Assembly (NCBI GenBank): GCA_903813345.2
Contig: CAIIXF020000001.1
Coordinates: forward strand, 25,781,915-25,845,914
DNA length: 64,000 nucleotides
Reading direction: 5' to 3'
Origin: Owenia fusiformis
Taxonomy: Eukaryota > Annelida > Polychaeta > Sabellida > Oweniidae
The number at the start of each line of letters is the position of its first letter. Position 1 is the first letter of the stretch. Positions 48,820-63,800 of the stretch are shown here, piece after piece. Below the pieces are notes generated by a model. That model was not told the origin of the DNA. It searched no databases and worked only from the letters and a program-made list of their open reading frames with translations. A program made the translations under genes and the position numbers.

Positions 48820-51800
48820 CTATGTTTGTGTTATTATTGGTATAGATGTTTGGAGCTTTTGCAAGGTACCTAGCGAATCTTTTGTAAGGTTCACAATAGA
48901 CCTAAAATGCAAAAAACAAATTGTTTAATCATTCCTTTAAGTCAATACATTTGAAATCTAAACTCAATAAAATTGTGCTAAAATTCAACAGAGGCTAGAA
49001 TCAAAGGGTGGTTGATTAGCTATTGGTTATCATTATTATCATTGGTCATTTTTGAAGGCTAATATTGTTTGATACATTGACCAACTAACCTGAACAATTT
49101 TAACTTCTCTATGCTTTCTTCAAATTCAATAGCTTTCTTTTGTCCTCGTAGAATAATCTGAAAAAATAAAACAACAATTAAATGGGGATTCTTTGATTAA
49201 ATTCATGTTCAATATTTTCTTACACTTTGAACAAATGAAAAACAAGATTTATCGTGACTTGCCCAGATTTCCAGATGCCCATCAGCATAAGAAATTGTAA
49301 AGCTATAAGCAATTTACTTTTGGGCATCCATAACATCATTGCATTGATCATTTTAAAGCCAAAATTCATTTGTGATTCGAACTTTACCTCATTGGGTAGA
49401 TCTGCCAGTCTGGCTGCATTAAAGCCATAACTCTTAGGACAAGCGCCACCTATAAACTTGTAGAGGAAGGTGATGGTCTCCTGACTTGGGTCATTCTCAT
49501 CTTCATTCTCCACCATACACGCCTGGAAAACAGACTTCATGTTCATTAAATATACACATTACAAGAGCAGTATTGATTTTTTTTTAAATGTTAATGAACC
49601 TGTCCATGTATAGCTCACACTAAAACCCCATGTCCTGTCACCATGCTCATCACTACCGGTGTAAAAGATGAAGAAATTGTTTCAACTTACCATGTGCCCT
49701 GTCCTGACATTGGGGTCATGTGAGAACTCCTCCACCAGAGAGTGGTAGTGGGTGCTGAACAATGTGCGACATTTAACATTCTGAGAAAGTTCCTGCACCA
49801 CTGCACATGCTATTGCTGTACCATCATATGTTGCTGTGCCTCGACCAAGTTCATCCATCAGAACCAGGCTATGTGGAGTTACATGCTGCAGGATGGCCGA
49901 TGTTTCACTCAGTTCCACGAAAAATGTACTTTCACCTGCAAAGCATAAGTTTAAGTTCAATACAAATACAAGACATTTAAACAATGTATGTATGTATCTT
50001 TTATTCCCGATTTCAAATCGGATTTCATATAAACTAATTACATTGTTAGATTAATACAATAAACATAAAACATAAACAAGGTCACAACATATTTACAATC
50101 TTTAAAAGTAATATAAAAATTTCAGATTACAAGGTCTAGATCTTCTGCAAGTTTATGCAAATAAGGGTACGAGACTAATCCCTGAGTCTGATATCACTAT
50201 ATGAATGTATCTCAGGATGAGCTCTAAGTTATGTATCTCAAATGACTCCGAGGCAGGACGCAACGTCAATAATGAGTTTATTCCTCATGTGATTGTACTT
50301 ATTACAGTCGATTAGCATGTGATTTATGGCATCCTTATAGAAATTGCCACATCTATTGCAAAGAAGGTTGGAGTCATTGACGGGCATGGCTAAAACTTTG
50401 ACTGCTGTGAGAATATACGGAAGTAGATAATTCCGTTTTCTGGCTAAGTTCCAAAGATTATGGGCTCTCAAAACAGAAATGGAAATTCTGATGTCATTGC
50501 GTTGAGATTCACTTTGAACTAGGAAGCGTTGTCTGACTACATATTTGCAAATGCGTTTCCACAAGATATTATTTGGAAAATAACCGTTATCTAGATATTG
50601 AATCAGGTATTGTTCCAATTCGTAGGTTTTCAGAATGTTTGAAATGTCGGCGACAAATCCTGCCTGCCGGTGATTTCCGCCGTAAAGCAAATTTGCTCTA
50701 AACAGAAAGATGTCCTTTGTCAACGTCAGCTGTTGCATGTTGCAAAGCAGACCAAGAAACGACAGCTTTCGTAGGTCAAGAGTGAACTGGACTGGTAACT
50801 GGACTGGTTTTTGTAGTACACTTTGATAATGCAGAACAGTAAAAATAGCAGGTCCTGGTAAAATGATAATTTGATATGAACTGTTCATTTGTTTAAAAAT
50901 CCCATAAATTCAAGTAATGTGTGAAGAGTACACTAAATAAAATGTACTTACCTGACATAATCCGATCACTGGCACCCAGGCGCGTGAACACTCGATCTAC
51001 AGGGGTCAGCTTACACTTCTCAGCAGGCACATAGCATCCCTACAACATAATTTATCAGAATATTTTAACTTAGAACCAGAACAACGGCAACGCCAAAGCG
51101 TAGCGAATCCCATCGAACAGAAATGGCTGGCATTTTTACAAACAAAATATATAGCAAATATCATAAAATAACACACATAAGAAAGGCCACCATTTTCAAA
51201 ATGGTTGCTCACTAGCCAAGTTGTCATCAGAAGAAGTAATATGCTTTTAAGTAGCCACATATGAAATTTTTAAAAATCGCACACACGTACATGTAAATGG
51301 TGGCCATTTTTATAAAATGGCCGCCTTCTACCCAAAATGTCATAAGACAGTATGCAATCCTTACGAGTATTCACATTTCAAATATAAACAAAATCGCTCT
51401 ATAACTTCTTGAGTTATCATAAAAAATGTAAATTAACACACATAAAAATGGTGGCCATTTTTCAAAATTGCCGACTACTCCCCAAAGTTTTATTAGACAA
51501 CGTGCCATGCTTAAAGTATTCACAAATCAAATATGAACAAAATTGCTCCAATACTTTTCGAGTTATAATAAAAAATGAAAAATGACAGCCATTTTTTTAA
51601 AATGGCCGCCTACTACCCAAAATGTCATTAGACATTGTGCCATGCTTAAAGTATTCACATACAAAATATGAACAAAATCGCTACACTTCTTTTTGAGTAC
51701 AGTAAAAAATGTTAAACACACGTAAAAATGGCGGCCATTTTTCAAAATGGCCGCATACTACCCAAATTTTATTAGACATTGTGCCATGCTTAAAGTATTC

Positions 51801-54800
51801 ACATACCAAATATGAACAAAATCGCTCCACTACTTTTCCAGTTACAGCAAAAATCGTAAAATGACGTGCGAAGGCAGCCATTTTTCAAGATGGCTGCCAT
51901 GTATTTCTTCTATATTTACATTTCTAGCTTAAACAATGTTCTATATAACTTTTTTGCATTTAAAACATATTGCTATTACAGTTTTATATGCAGAACCTAA
52001 ATTACTGTAAAATCAGCACTAAAATGGCCGCCATTTTTAAATGAGCGGCCATTTTGAAAATTGGCTTTCGAGCAGAACTTCTACCCTCATAGGGTATATG
52101 TGTACAAAATCGGGCCAACGGTATTTGAGTTATTGCTCGGACGGACGGACGGACGGACGGACAGACGGACGTAGGTACGGATGTACATACGGACGGACGG
52201 ACGGAGGCGTTCCCTATATCCCTCCGAACTTCGTTCGATGGGATAATAATGCAGCTTTCAACACTAATCAATGATAACTTAGTCCATTTTTCTGTATTTC
52301 TCTTCAAAAAGGGAACACTAATGGAAAAAGATAAAATTCTTGATATAGATAAAATAGATGTAAAAACGAATAAAGTTAGAGCAAATGAATTTGAATGTTA
52401 GAAAATACTGATTGCCTCACCAGCTGAGCCATAATGACAACGAGGCCAACTTGACGCATCAATGTCGACTTTCCACCCATATTTGGTCCAGTTACTATGA
52501 CAACACTGCTATGAGATTGATCTTCACCTTCAGTCTTCATAGCATTTTCCTACAACATAATGTTGCTTATAACCATTAAGATTGATTAGATCTGGTCAAA
52601 ATAAGAGAATTTAGAAATTACTATGCCTTATTTGGTCAATAAAAAATAAAATAAATTTATAGTGCATACATCTCTGATTCCAATCACTGTATCATTAGGG
52701 ATATAATCTCCGCCAGAGAATGTTCTTGAGACACAGGGATGTCTGGCGTCACGAATCTCCAAGAATGAGGTTGTGGCATCATCAGGGAGGATGAGCTCTG
52801 GCCGACACATAGCACCATCTGCTGACTGGCTGTAGCGGGAGATATTGAGTAGGACATCAAGGGTGGCGAGACATTGCACCGCAGCCTCCCAGTCTTTGTA
52901 CCTGGACATGATAAAGGAGAATGTCTTTAATGGTGAATGAGTGAGAATCATACATGAATGAGGCTGAACTTTTTACCTCATCACTTTTGCTGTAAATAGT
53001 TAAATACTCATTGAGATGTCAACAGACAGCATTGTTTTGTTCAGACTTTAGATATCGTGACAGGTGCAAAAACATACACTTAATAGTGTTGCATGTACTT
53101 GCAGTATCATACAGTGCATACTGTAGATATTCTTGGGCAATACAGTAAAGCAAGTACATGTACTTTTAAAGGTGGATCAATCAAATAACTCAACTTACTT
53201 TTTGTCAAAGTGCCAGAAGAGCAGTCTCATAGTGTCTGTGAGGGCTCTCTCCTTATCTAACTCCGTCCTCTCTAGTTGTTTTAGAAGATCTTCTATCTCT
53301 GTGGTTCGGTAACGTCGACATCCCTTCTTCTGTGACTGGAGTTCGAAATCATCTGGGACACGATCACGCAGGCTGTCTGGGACCTCAATCTGACAGCGAT
53401 TCTTGCCTTTGCCCCAGTACACAAGTGTCTATTGAGAAAACATGTTTGTTGTAAATTAAAGAGATAAAATGACAGTACTTTGATTAAAAGGTTGAATCGA
53501 TGAATGATACACCTTGCATAAATCATCTTCATATTAAGAAGTTTGATTCTATCATAAGATGTCAAATTAGTACCACCTTGCCAGGCCAGTTCTAGGGGTT
53601 TTATTGCTAGTTTAGAAGGCGTTCATTTGACTATATCGACCTAAGAAATGTGTGACGTCATAGTGGTGGTCCATATGGCCCGGTCTAGAATATATTCTGG
53701 ACCGGCAATTTTCCCCGGGAAATTAGATATCGTTCAATGCGTAAGCTTTTCTTGCTGTTTCAGTCCTGGTCGTTAACGGTGGTAATAATACTAATAACGT
53801 CATTTCTGCGAGCAATATAGTGAAATATTGGACCTTGGGCCTTCGGCTCTCGGTCCAATATTTCACTATATTGCCCTTAGAAATGACGTTATTGTACGAA
53901 TAGTAATTTGTGCAAACATTTGCTTTTGGTCAAAAACTATTTTCATGAACTTAATGGAACAGAATAAAAGTCAAGTTTTTAAAACTTCAAGAAAATACAT
54001 ATAATGTTTAAAAGTACTTACATTACATTTCAAACGTTTTCTTTGTTGCTTGAGATAGTCATCCAGCTCCTCTTCTATGCTATTAATGTGCTCAATGGCC
54101 TGGTCATAGTCAGGGTTGCACCCTGGTAAGGGCTTTATGACCCCGCTCTGTTTGGCCTTGGTATGGTCAAATGCACGCTAAAAATCATTCAATCAAAAAA
54201 TCAAAGTACATCTATTTATACCTTATTTATTATCATTTTCAGGAGTACTTAGTCAATACATGTGTAACCATTTCAAAATATTATCAAATCTTTATTTCAA
54301 TGAAAATAAATGAAATATAAAGGTTTTTTTACAAAATTATAAGACTTAAATCTTGATTTATATCATAGCAGCTGAATAAACCTTTAAACATTTAGTATTT
54401 TGACAATTCTTCACACTACTGAGTATTAATCGATATATGTCTTACATCTGTTGCAGCTAGATCCTTCCTAAGGTCAGGGAATCTTCCAAGTGGCACAGAG
54501 TCATCACTGGCAAAACTAACAGTTTGTTGCAAAAGCTTTGATCTAAAAACACATGACATATGGCATAGATTTAAGAACACATGACACATGGGAATATAGA
54601 GGAAAAATGAAAACAACAGAAGTGTAGAATGAATGTCTTTTTAATAGTACATGTATTTTTACTTAGAAACTGAAATCCTAAATTGTCTATTCAACCTAAG
54701 ATTTGTATGAGGGATTTTTTCAAAGGAATTCATTTCCTATTTTTCCATCAATTATAGGAAGGCTATCTGTAATGTTTTATGATTTTTAATTATGAGTGTT

Positions 54801-57800
54801 AATCATACATGCATGTTTTCCAGTTTCTGATTGATCAATCACTATGGTAACAACCATTTACCAAAGTAATCACTTTTCATTACAAAAGGTTGAAGCATTC
54901 AAGAGGGCAACTTACTTAAATGATGTGTTGTGACTCTTAAATTTCTCCATAATATCACAAGCCACCTTGAAGCCAGTTAATGCAGACACAAAATCCTCAA
55001 TCTTACGCTTGCTGGAACAAAATAAAAGTAACAGGATTTAAGATCTTTAAATGTTCCATAAATATCAAACATTGATGTGTGAAAATTACAGTACTCTAAC
55101 ACGATGATTAGATGTTTCTCATACATGTAGTTATAGTTTAATGTACAAAGGGTAGTGACGAGAATAACATATACCTGTAAGTGACATCTTCATACATGAT
55201 GGCCCTGGCATCTGGATGGTCTTTGGAACGCTTGAGGGAACCCAGTGTATGGATCCTAGGGCACATAGAGCAACATTTATATGTATATTATACAGACAGG
55301 CCAATACAGAGTTTAAGAAGCCTAAAGCCAATTTTGAAAGAATTTAGGCAGTTGTTCCTATTCTAGATGTTGCTTGAGCTTACATCATTATTATCAACTA
55401 CATTATCAAAGGGAGCCCAATTATTAATTCAACATTAATGAAACACAAAATATGTACCGGGTGTCCCAAAAAATTGTACTCAAATGAAACAGATGCAAGA
55501 GGATTAACTCATCGAAAAAAGCTGAACTTCGCACATGATAAAGAGAATTCATTTTCTCCGATTAACAGTCAAAAATTCATAGAATTTTTTAGTCCCAAGT
55601 ACAATTTTGAGACACCCTGTATCTCAAACACACAAGGTCAATGTGGCATCTTACTTGCTGAGTAATCGCTCCAGATCAGGCAGTTTCTTAAGGCTGTCTG
55701 TGACATCAGCTGTCACATCTGAGACACCCCATAAATCTTCTACTGCATCCAGTCTATCATTAATCCCTTCCGGGTTACACAGGGGGGCACATAGCCATTG
55801 CTGGAACAGCCTCTTGCCTAAAATGATCATCATTACTATGATTAAATAAATTTAATAACCAACTGGGGAATTGATTTCTAAATTGAATAATTAATTTGAA
55901 AAATGCAATAAATCAAATTTTTTCTGATTTACAGCAATCCAAATATTTAGAAATCCCGTCTTTTGAGAACCATTATTTGAGCCAGGCCACGGGAAAAGGG
56001 GTTTTATCACAGATTTTTTCAATGTTTTGATTTTTTGTTTTTCTTAAAAAGCACAAAGAGACCTTTCAAATGAGCCATGGCTTGTGTCTTAACAATTTTT
56101 CCTTGCAGGTATAGACCAAAAAGACTGTTTGAATTTTGCACATTTTCCTCTTAATCTTGGGCACATTTTTGACTCTGTAGCACAATTTAAATTTTTGTGA
56201 TAAGACCGGTTTTCCTATGGCGAGGCTCATTTGTTTGTGTGTCGCATGGTAGCAGTTCAGAGTACTTGTAAAACTGACATTTATAACTAACACATGTCAT
56301 TTCCTTCATATGAAATGAAAACAGAGAAAGAATGTTACGTCATTGGAGGAGAAGTTCTCCAAGCAATGGTCAAGCACTGCACTAAACTTAATTTCCTTTT
56401 CTAATCAATAAACTTTAAGGTGATTCTAACCAAATGGTGTAACGCAATGGTCCAGCCTCTGAAGTAGAGTCCCCTCTTGGTTGCCTCTTGTGTCCATAAC
56501 ATCCAGATTACTAAGGGTAATACCATCAAGCACCTGAAACAAATTTATTTTTTATTTAGTTTTTAGTGAGTTTAATACCCAGTGAGTTTAGTACCCAGCA
56601 GCCAGATCGCAATAGAATCAAGCAATAACCTACACTGTACTTGTCTTTTTAAATATACACTCTTTACCAACAACTATTCCACTTGAATCTACAAACCCCA
56701 TGGTACTTTCATTTGAACTTATGTACAATACAGAGCATGAATATTCAACTTTTATTTTTCTTCCATGAAAATGATAGTGTGACATAATTCAATGGTTTAT
56801 TATAGACTTTAACATGGAAACAGATTCCTGACATACATACCATTTTTTGTTTGTTTGTGAATTTCTTTTTCTCTACAGGCTTGCTCACTGCATTAGGCCC
56901 ACTATCCACTGGTATATATTGTGTAAAGTTCTTCATGGAGAGCACAGCATGGTCCATGAGACAATGCTGGAGATACCTAGAACACATAAAAGTCCACTTT
57001 AAAATATCATTTGTAAGGCCCTCAATAAAAGTTTGAACATGCTTTGCTTTAAAGCTTTTATTGTACCTTACTAGTTAGAACTGTCCAACTAACTACATTT
57101 ATTTTTAAATCCCTTGAATCTGAATTATACCAAATTCTGAACCGCAGTTAAAATAATCAACAAGAAAGAAAAAACTTGTACATGTAGTGTTATATTAATT
57201 ATTTCTATGTTTATTCACAAACCAGAAGAAATGACCATAAATATAAATGTTCCTCTTACCAAGTGATTGCACCAAGACTGCGTATTGCAAGGTCATATTC
57301 AGCAGAAGCAGTTTGCCCAAGAGAGTCAGCTGAAAAAAAAATCAAGAATTATAATATATACAGGGTGGGCCAAAAAAACGCCACTTTTTTTTTCAAAATG
57401 CTTTAACTTTTTTAATTTTTGATACAAAATCATAATTCACATACCAAATGAAACTTGAGGTTGTTATCTAGCCATTGGTCATGAATTATACACTTTTACT
57501 TGAATGAGATATGTCACCAGCGTCTCACTTAAACATGTGGTGTGCCATGAGAAATAAGCATAATTTGCATAATGTTCCTAAACTGATACGCCCTGATGAC
57601 CACAAGCTAATAGCCTTAATTCAAACCCAAGTGAGTATAGGGCATGGGGAGGTCTCCAGGAGATGGTATGAAGGCACCCGATCTAAAAAATTGCTTAACT
57701 AAAGCTGGCAATTAAGACACATTGAAAATAATATAGCTAACATTTCATTGATACTGCTATATCAGCGAGGCGACTAAAACTAAAATCTATCATCAAATGG

Positions 57801-60800
57801 GGTGGCGGACCAATTGAACTCCTCTTTTTAGATCAAATATAATCCCATTTGAAGGACTCGTTACATTATATTATTACTAAGAACCCTTGGCACTATATAA
57901 CTGCAAAATTTGGGGTATGTAGGTTGGAAAATAAAAAAGTTATAGTGTCTTGAAAAAAAAGTGGCGTTTTTTTGGCCCACCCTGTACATACAGGGTGATA
58001 AATTGCAATCCTTTCACTTTTGGGACACCCTGTACTAAAACATGTACACTGACCTCACCATTAGCTAAAGAAGATTAGTTTTACCTTCTGAGATCATAAA
58101 TTAAAGAAAATAAGTTTTACCTTCTGAGATCATATTCTTGAGAGTTTCTGGCCATGAAAACTCCCTAGTTTTGTCATCCTTGAAGAATTCCCCCTCACTG
58201 AGATATTTCAATGTCTTAGTAGAATCCCAAAATTGTGAGTTTGAATTCAATGTCTCCCTGGGTACACCTGTGAGACAACTGTTAAACACCTGTTGGACCT
58301 TACTTGACACCTCTCCTCTCTCGATCAGCAACTATAATAAACATGCATACACCTTTAGTACAGCATTTAGTCTATCTGCAACTACTGTAATCAAAAACAC
58401 ATCTTTGCACATGTTACCAGAATCACATTAATAAGATCATATACATTGTTCATGGCCTACACTAGGTCACTTAAATCTAAATTGGTGAAATTTACATTTG
58501 GTATAGATGAGCGATTTTGATCACATGACCACTGCCATTTGAGGAGTGCTGCAATGAAGAACAGTTGACAATCTAAATGTGTTAATAGCAAATAGAGTGG
58601 AATGAGTCAATAGTTGTTAGTGATGACAGAGAGAAATAAGTGCAATGACCACATTGACAAGCTTAGTAGTGTATGCATACATGTGCAGGTACTACAGGTA
58701 TACACAGGCCCGTAGCCAGGGGAGAGGGATGAGGTGCAAGCGACCGCCCCCCCCCCAGCCAAAAATTCTTCCAACTACATGCAGTTTTCACCAATCTAAT
58801 CACTTTTCAAGTCATTTTCAGGTAAAAATGGTCAAATGTGAAATCCTTCCTCAGGATTTTTTCAAAAAGTGAACCCCCTTGGAAAAAGTTGGCTATGGGC
58901 CTGATACATGTAGTATATTGTGCAGAAGTACATTATTGTACCTCTGTTGGTGTGTGATGTGCCAGGATGGTCCTCAGTCTGGAGCAATGTCTGTCATCCT
59001 CAAACTGTCCAACATGGAACCTACCCACAGTTGTATCCACAAAACATACTCCAAACACACTGGTCTCTCCAGCAAGCCCACTCTGTGTCTACAAAATACA
59101 AAAAAATACAAATTAGATAAAAGAATCATTAAGTATTTTCATATTCATGAAATGGGCAGAAGTACCATTTTTATAGAGTTAATAAATTCTAGAAGTCTGC
59201 ATAAATGAACATATGTAATAGTTAAGCAACACTTTAAATAATGATATACTAGAAATCAACCAAAACCCCAAAAAGTCCTAGTTCTCAACTGTGTTACAGT
59301 ATAACATGGGTTTTTGTAACTTAACAAGAAATATTCTGATACCTTTTCACAAATAGCCATGAGATAGGCATTGTCAGCATTAGAGGCATCCCCATCAAGG
59401 AAGCTGTATGTCTTAGTGCCTGGTGTAGTTACCGCACAAACCTCTCTTTTTACAACCTTGTCAAACTTTGTAATTTTTCGAGTACCTACAGTTAGATAAA
59501 GTAATGATGATCCGAATACAAGTTGTACAATGTATTAACAATTTGGAATATATGAGGTGTACATATTTGCAAAGAATACTTTTCAAAATTTAAAACAACA
59601 TTTCTGAACATCAACAACGATCATATTTCTGTGCCGAACTGTATGAATGCCACCTAGAACTTGCATGATTAACTTATTGATCTCAGACACTCACTATTTT
59701 TGCAGCGTTCATTCATCATATCTGGATTCTCCGTCTGTTCCACCCTGGCGACTTTGTACCCTTTTTGAACCAATGTCTCAGAGTAGCGACCATAAGCAAT
59801 CTCAGGAAACCCAGAATGGGCATATGCTCCCTAAAGATTAAGATTTAGTGAACATTCTTAAAGGGTCAAGTCAAAGTAGTATCAATGTCCATCAAACAAA
59901 GTTATCTTATTTATAACTTAAGCCCCCTCGTTTTTTTAATGAAACCTTTAAATCTGCGATATCACAACAAAGCAATGGTGAAACCTACGAAATGATCTAT
60001 GGTCCCTACCCCTTAAAACAAGAAATGACAGCATTTGCCCTTTGAATATCAAAATTATATTGTAGGCTGAAAATCTTTAATATTTTGTTTCATGAATGAA
60101 ATCAGTTGAGTTGTTATAAAAGTTTACTCGTGGTGCACAAGATATTAGAAAATTGAGGGGAAAGTAATAGCTTATAGAAAAATAACAATCCAGACCATTA
60201 CGTTCTACTCCATGTATTATGTAGACCTATGTATAATGCAGTATATGAATCAAATTAAATCTTACCTTCATGTAGATAAGGCCAAGTTCATTGACTCCAG
60301 TAACAGCATCCATGTGGTAGAGCTCGTAGAATTTGCCCACTTTAAAGAACAGCACCGTGTCAAAGAGCTTTGCCTTGATGTCCCACCATTGTCTGTGGCC
60401 CTACACAAAAGTACACATATATACAGAGTAATGCAAATCACCAATAACCCAATGCCCAAAATGTGTATTGTACAGTCAAACCTGTGTAGGTGGAACACCC
60501 TTTGTTCTGCCAAAAAGTGTTCCACTTACAAGGTGTTCCATTTGTGGTTTCAAGTGGATTGTACGTGCCTTTTAACATAATACAGTTATCTATCTATCTA
60601 TCTATCTTGGCGAGTCATGCTCCTTGTAAATAAGGATACATCATACATAGCCTGGTTTTGGATAATTAAACTTTATCATAATCCCTATTTGTGAAGTCAG
60701 AATGGGTCTGCATTTTCACAACAATGATATATCTTCTACATGCTACCTCCCCCTTAGATCAATACCTAGCCCCTGAACCTTTGTCATGTGTCTTTAGAAA

Positions 60801-63800
60801 ACCCCATTAACTCACTGGTGTGCAATCATTGAGGAATCTCTCTGGTATATGCAAAGTTCTGGGGTCATAATCGGGGTGGCTTTTAAGTCTCTTTTCAGCA
60901 TCCCTGTAACATATGAATCAACATTACATAGCATATTCACAGCAATAGAAGCAAACTGACATGAAATTCTCGAGGCATTTTCTTTGGATGCATTGGTAGT
61001 GTCTCGAAATTTCAACAGGATTTTTAACCCAAGTCCATAAATGATATATTTAGGAAAAATGATCCAATTAAAAGGATACATTTTATGCAATAGATAATTT
61101 GAAATCCTCCATCAGCTGAATGTATCTAACAACTGTTTTATTTTTCTATTTTTTATAATCAGTTTTATTTCTTCATGTAACTTGTCATAATGCAATTGTA
61201 GTTAATGATAAGAGTGACACATTAGCATGTTCACTCTGGGTTTAAAAGAACATTTAGCTTTATAAACTGGTAGATAGCTGTAGTGGCAATCTATGCTGTG
61301 TGACCAGTTTCACTTACTTGATCTTGTCTGGCTTGAGGAAGTCAAGAGTGAAATGTGTATATACTTGCTCTTCTACCCCAGGTCTGCTTGGACTAGACAC
61401 CTAGAGAAAAAATCTATAGTATTACCACTTTTCCCTACTTTGATCATCTCAACTTAACATTAGCATATTTCATTAACATTACATAGCTCAACTTAACATT
61501 AGCATATTTCATTGGCATTTCATGAACACCAAATTATTGCAGGAAAAAGAACAACGGCAACGCCAAAGCGTAGCGAATCCCATCGAACAGAAATGGCTGG
61601 CATTTTTAAAAACGAAATATATAGCAAATATCATAAAACAACACACCAGAAAGGCCACCATTTTCAAAATGGTTGCTCACTAGCCAAGTTGTCATCAGAA
61701 GAAATAATATGCTTTTAAGTAGCCACCTATAAAATTTTTGAAAAATTGCACACATGTACTTGTAAAATAACACGCATAAAAATGGTGGCCATTTTTCAAA
61801 ATGGCTGACTACTCCCCAAAGTTTTATTAGACAATGTGCCATGCTAAGAGTATTCACATATCAAATATGAACAAAATCGCTCCACTACTTTTCGAGTTAT
61901 AGTAAAAAATGTGAAAATGAAAGCCATTTTTTAAAATCGCTGAACTACTTTTCAAGTTATAGTGAAATACGTTAAAATGGGGCCAAAATGGCCACCTTCT
62001 AATGGCGGCCATTTTTCAAATTTTTTTTCAAAATGGCCACCTTCTACCAAAAGTGTCACAGGACTGTGTGCCATGCTTATAGTATTCACATACCAAATAT
62101 GAACAAAATCGCTCCACTACTTTTCGAGTTATAGTAAAATACGTTAAAATGGTGGCCATTTTTCAAAATGGCAGCCTACTACCCAAAGTGTCATTAGACA
62201 GTGTGCCATGCTTATAGTATTCACATATAAAATATGAAACGTACCAAATATATGAACAAAATCGCTGAACTACTTTTCAAGTTATAGTGAAATACGTTAA
62301 AATGGGGCCAAAATGGCCACCTTCTAATGGCGGCCATTTTTCAAATTTTTTTTCAAAATGACCGCCTTCTACCAAAAGTGTCTTTAGACAGTGTGCAATG
62401 TTTATAGTATTCACATACCAAATATGAACAAAATCGCTCCACTACTTTTCGAGTTACAGCAAAAATTGTAAAATAACGAGTAAACGCCGCCATTTTTCAA
62501 GATGGCTGCCATGTGCTTTTTTAATATCTACATTTGCAGCTTAATTAATGTCCTTTATAATTTTTTTACATTTAAAACATATTGCTATTACAGTTTTACA
62601 TATTGCACCTAAATTACTGTAAAATCGGCACTAAAATGGCCGCCATTTTGAAATGAGCGGCCATTTTGAAAATCGGCTTTCGAACAGAACTTCTACCTCC
62701 ATAGGGTATATGTGTACAAAATATGAACAAAATCGGGCCAACGGTATTTGAGTTATTGCCGGACGGACAGACGGACATACGTACGGACGGACGGAGGCGT
62801 TCCCTATATCCCTCCGAACTTCGTTCGATGGGATAATTAAATATAGGTTGTAGAAATCTATAATTGTAGTTCATCATATCAACAATTTGAAAATTTGAGA
62901 TTTTTCTTACAGAATCTGGGGCCGAAAATGCACTGAGTCTAGACTTGGTAGCTTCATGGCATACTGTTGGTGTCTTCATTACACTAGGTGTACTTGGGGT
63001 CTTTGCGATGCTAGGTGTAGCAGGGGTCTTCGGTGTACTTGGTGTACTGGATTCTGCACTAAAACTGGCTAAAGCTGCTTGGGATTTTGAAGCAGTAGGG
63101 GGAGCATCTGATGAATTCTTTGCCACATTGTCCTTTCCACGCTTTCTCTTACGACTCTCCTGAAAATAAGAACATCTTTTTGTTAGCATTACCAAAAATA
63201 TCCAATTTAATAGTTCAGACTTTAATTTTGTGTCTGATGATGAACAGTTGTGGAAGAACAAAGTTTAATTCATTGTGGGAGGGGGGAGAGTGCTGCTTTT
63301 TGGAATATTTATGTCAATAAGCGGAAGACTAAGTCAGATTTTTAAATTTTGTTATATGAGGGAAGAGTCAAACAATAACGAGATAAACTTTCAACAATTT
63401 TGATAACTTACTGTATACCTCTAATTGTAAATGTAAAGTGACTGTACCCTTGTTAATATCAAACATACCTTAAAATCACTGTAACAACATAAAGCCCTGC
63501 TTTGAGAAATAAATGACCACAGAGGCCTTAATAATTTGTTGGTTTTTAGCAATAAGTTTAAAAGCCACAAAAGCTTTTTTAGCATATGGCGAAGATTTGG
63601 ATCTAAAGATTTGCAAATATGGAAATGATCTATGAACAAAAACTACCTGAGAAACAGGAAAATCATCAAAAACAAATTTAATTATCTAGACCACTGCATT
63701 TCTTGTGTTTTGTCACATTATTTTTGACAAACATTTACCTTCACTGGTGATTCAGCTTCATCAAGAGACTCAATATCTGAGATGTTTTCATCAACACCAC

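Noticed and set aside
50238-50888. 216-codon frame as a host gene
   Set aside because: Zinc-binding C-terminal cluster and the tetranucleotide tail mark it as a LINE remnant within an MSH6 intron.
52002-52307. Pro/Ser/Val-rich frame (PSVRPSV)
   Set aside because: Translation of the ACGG microsatellite of the pearl-like element.
60465-60545. Short local repeat around GTGTTCCACTTACAAGGTGTTCCA as a regulatory element
   Set aside because: Looks like a diverged dispersed repeat fragment; no boundary or motif could be supported.
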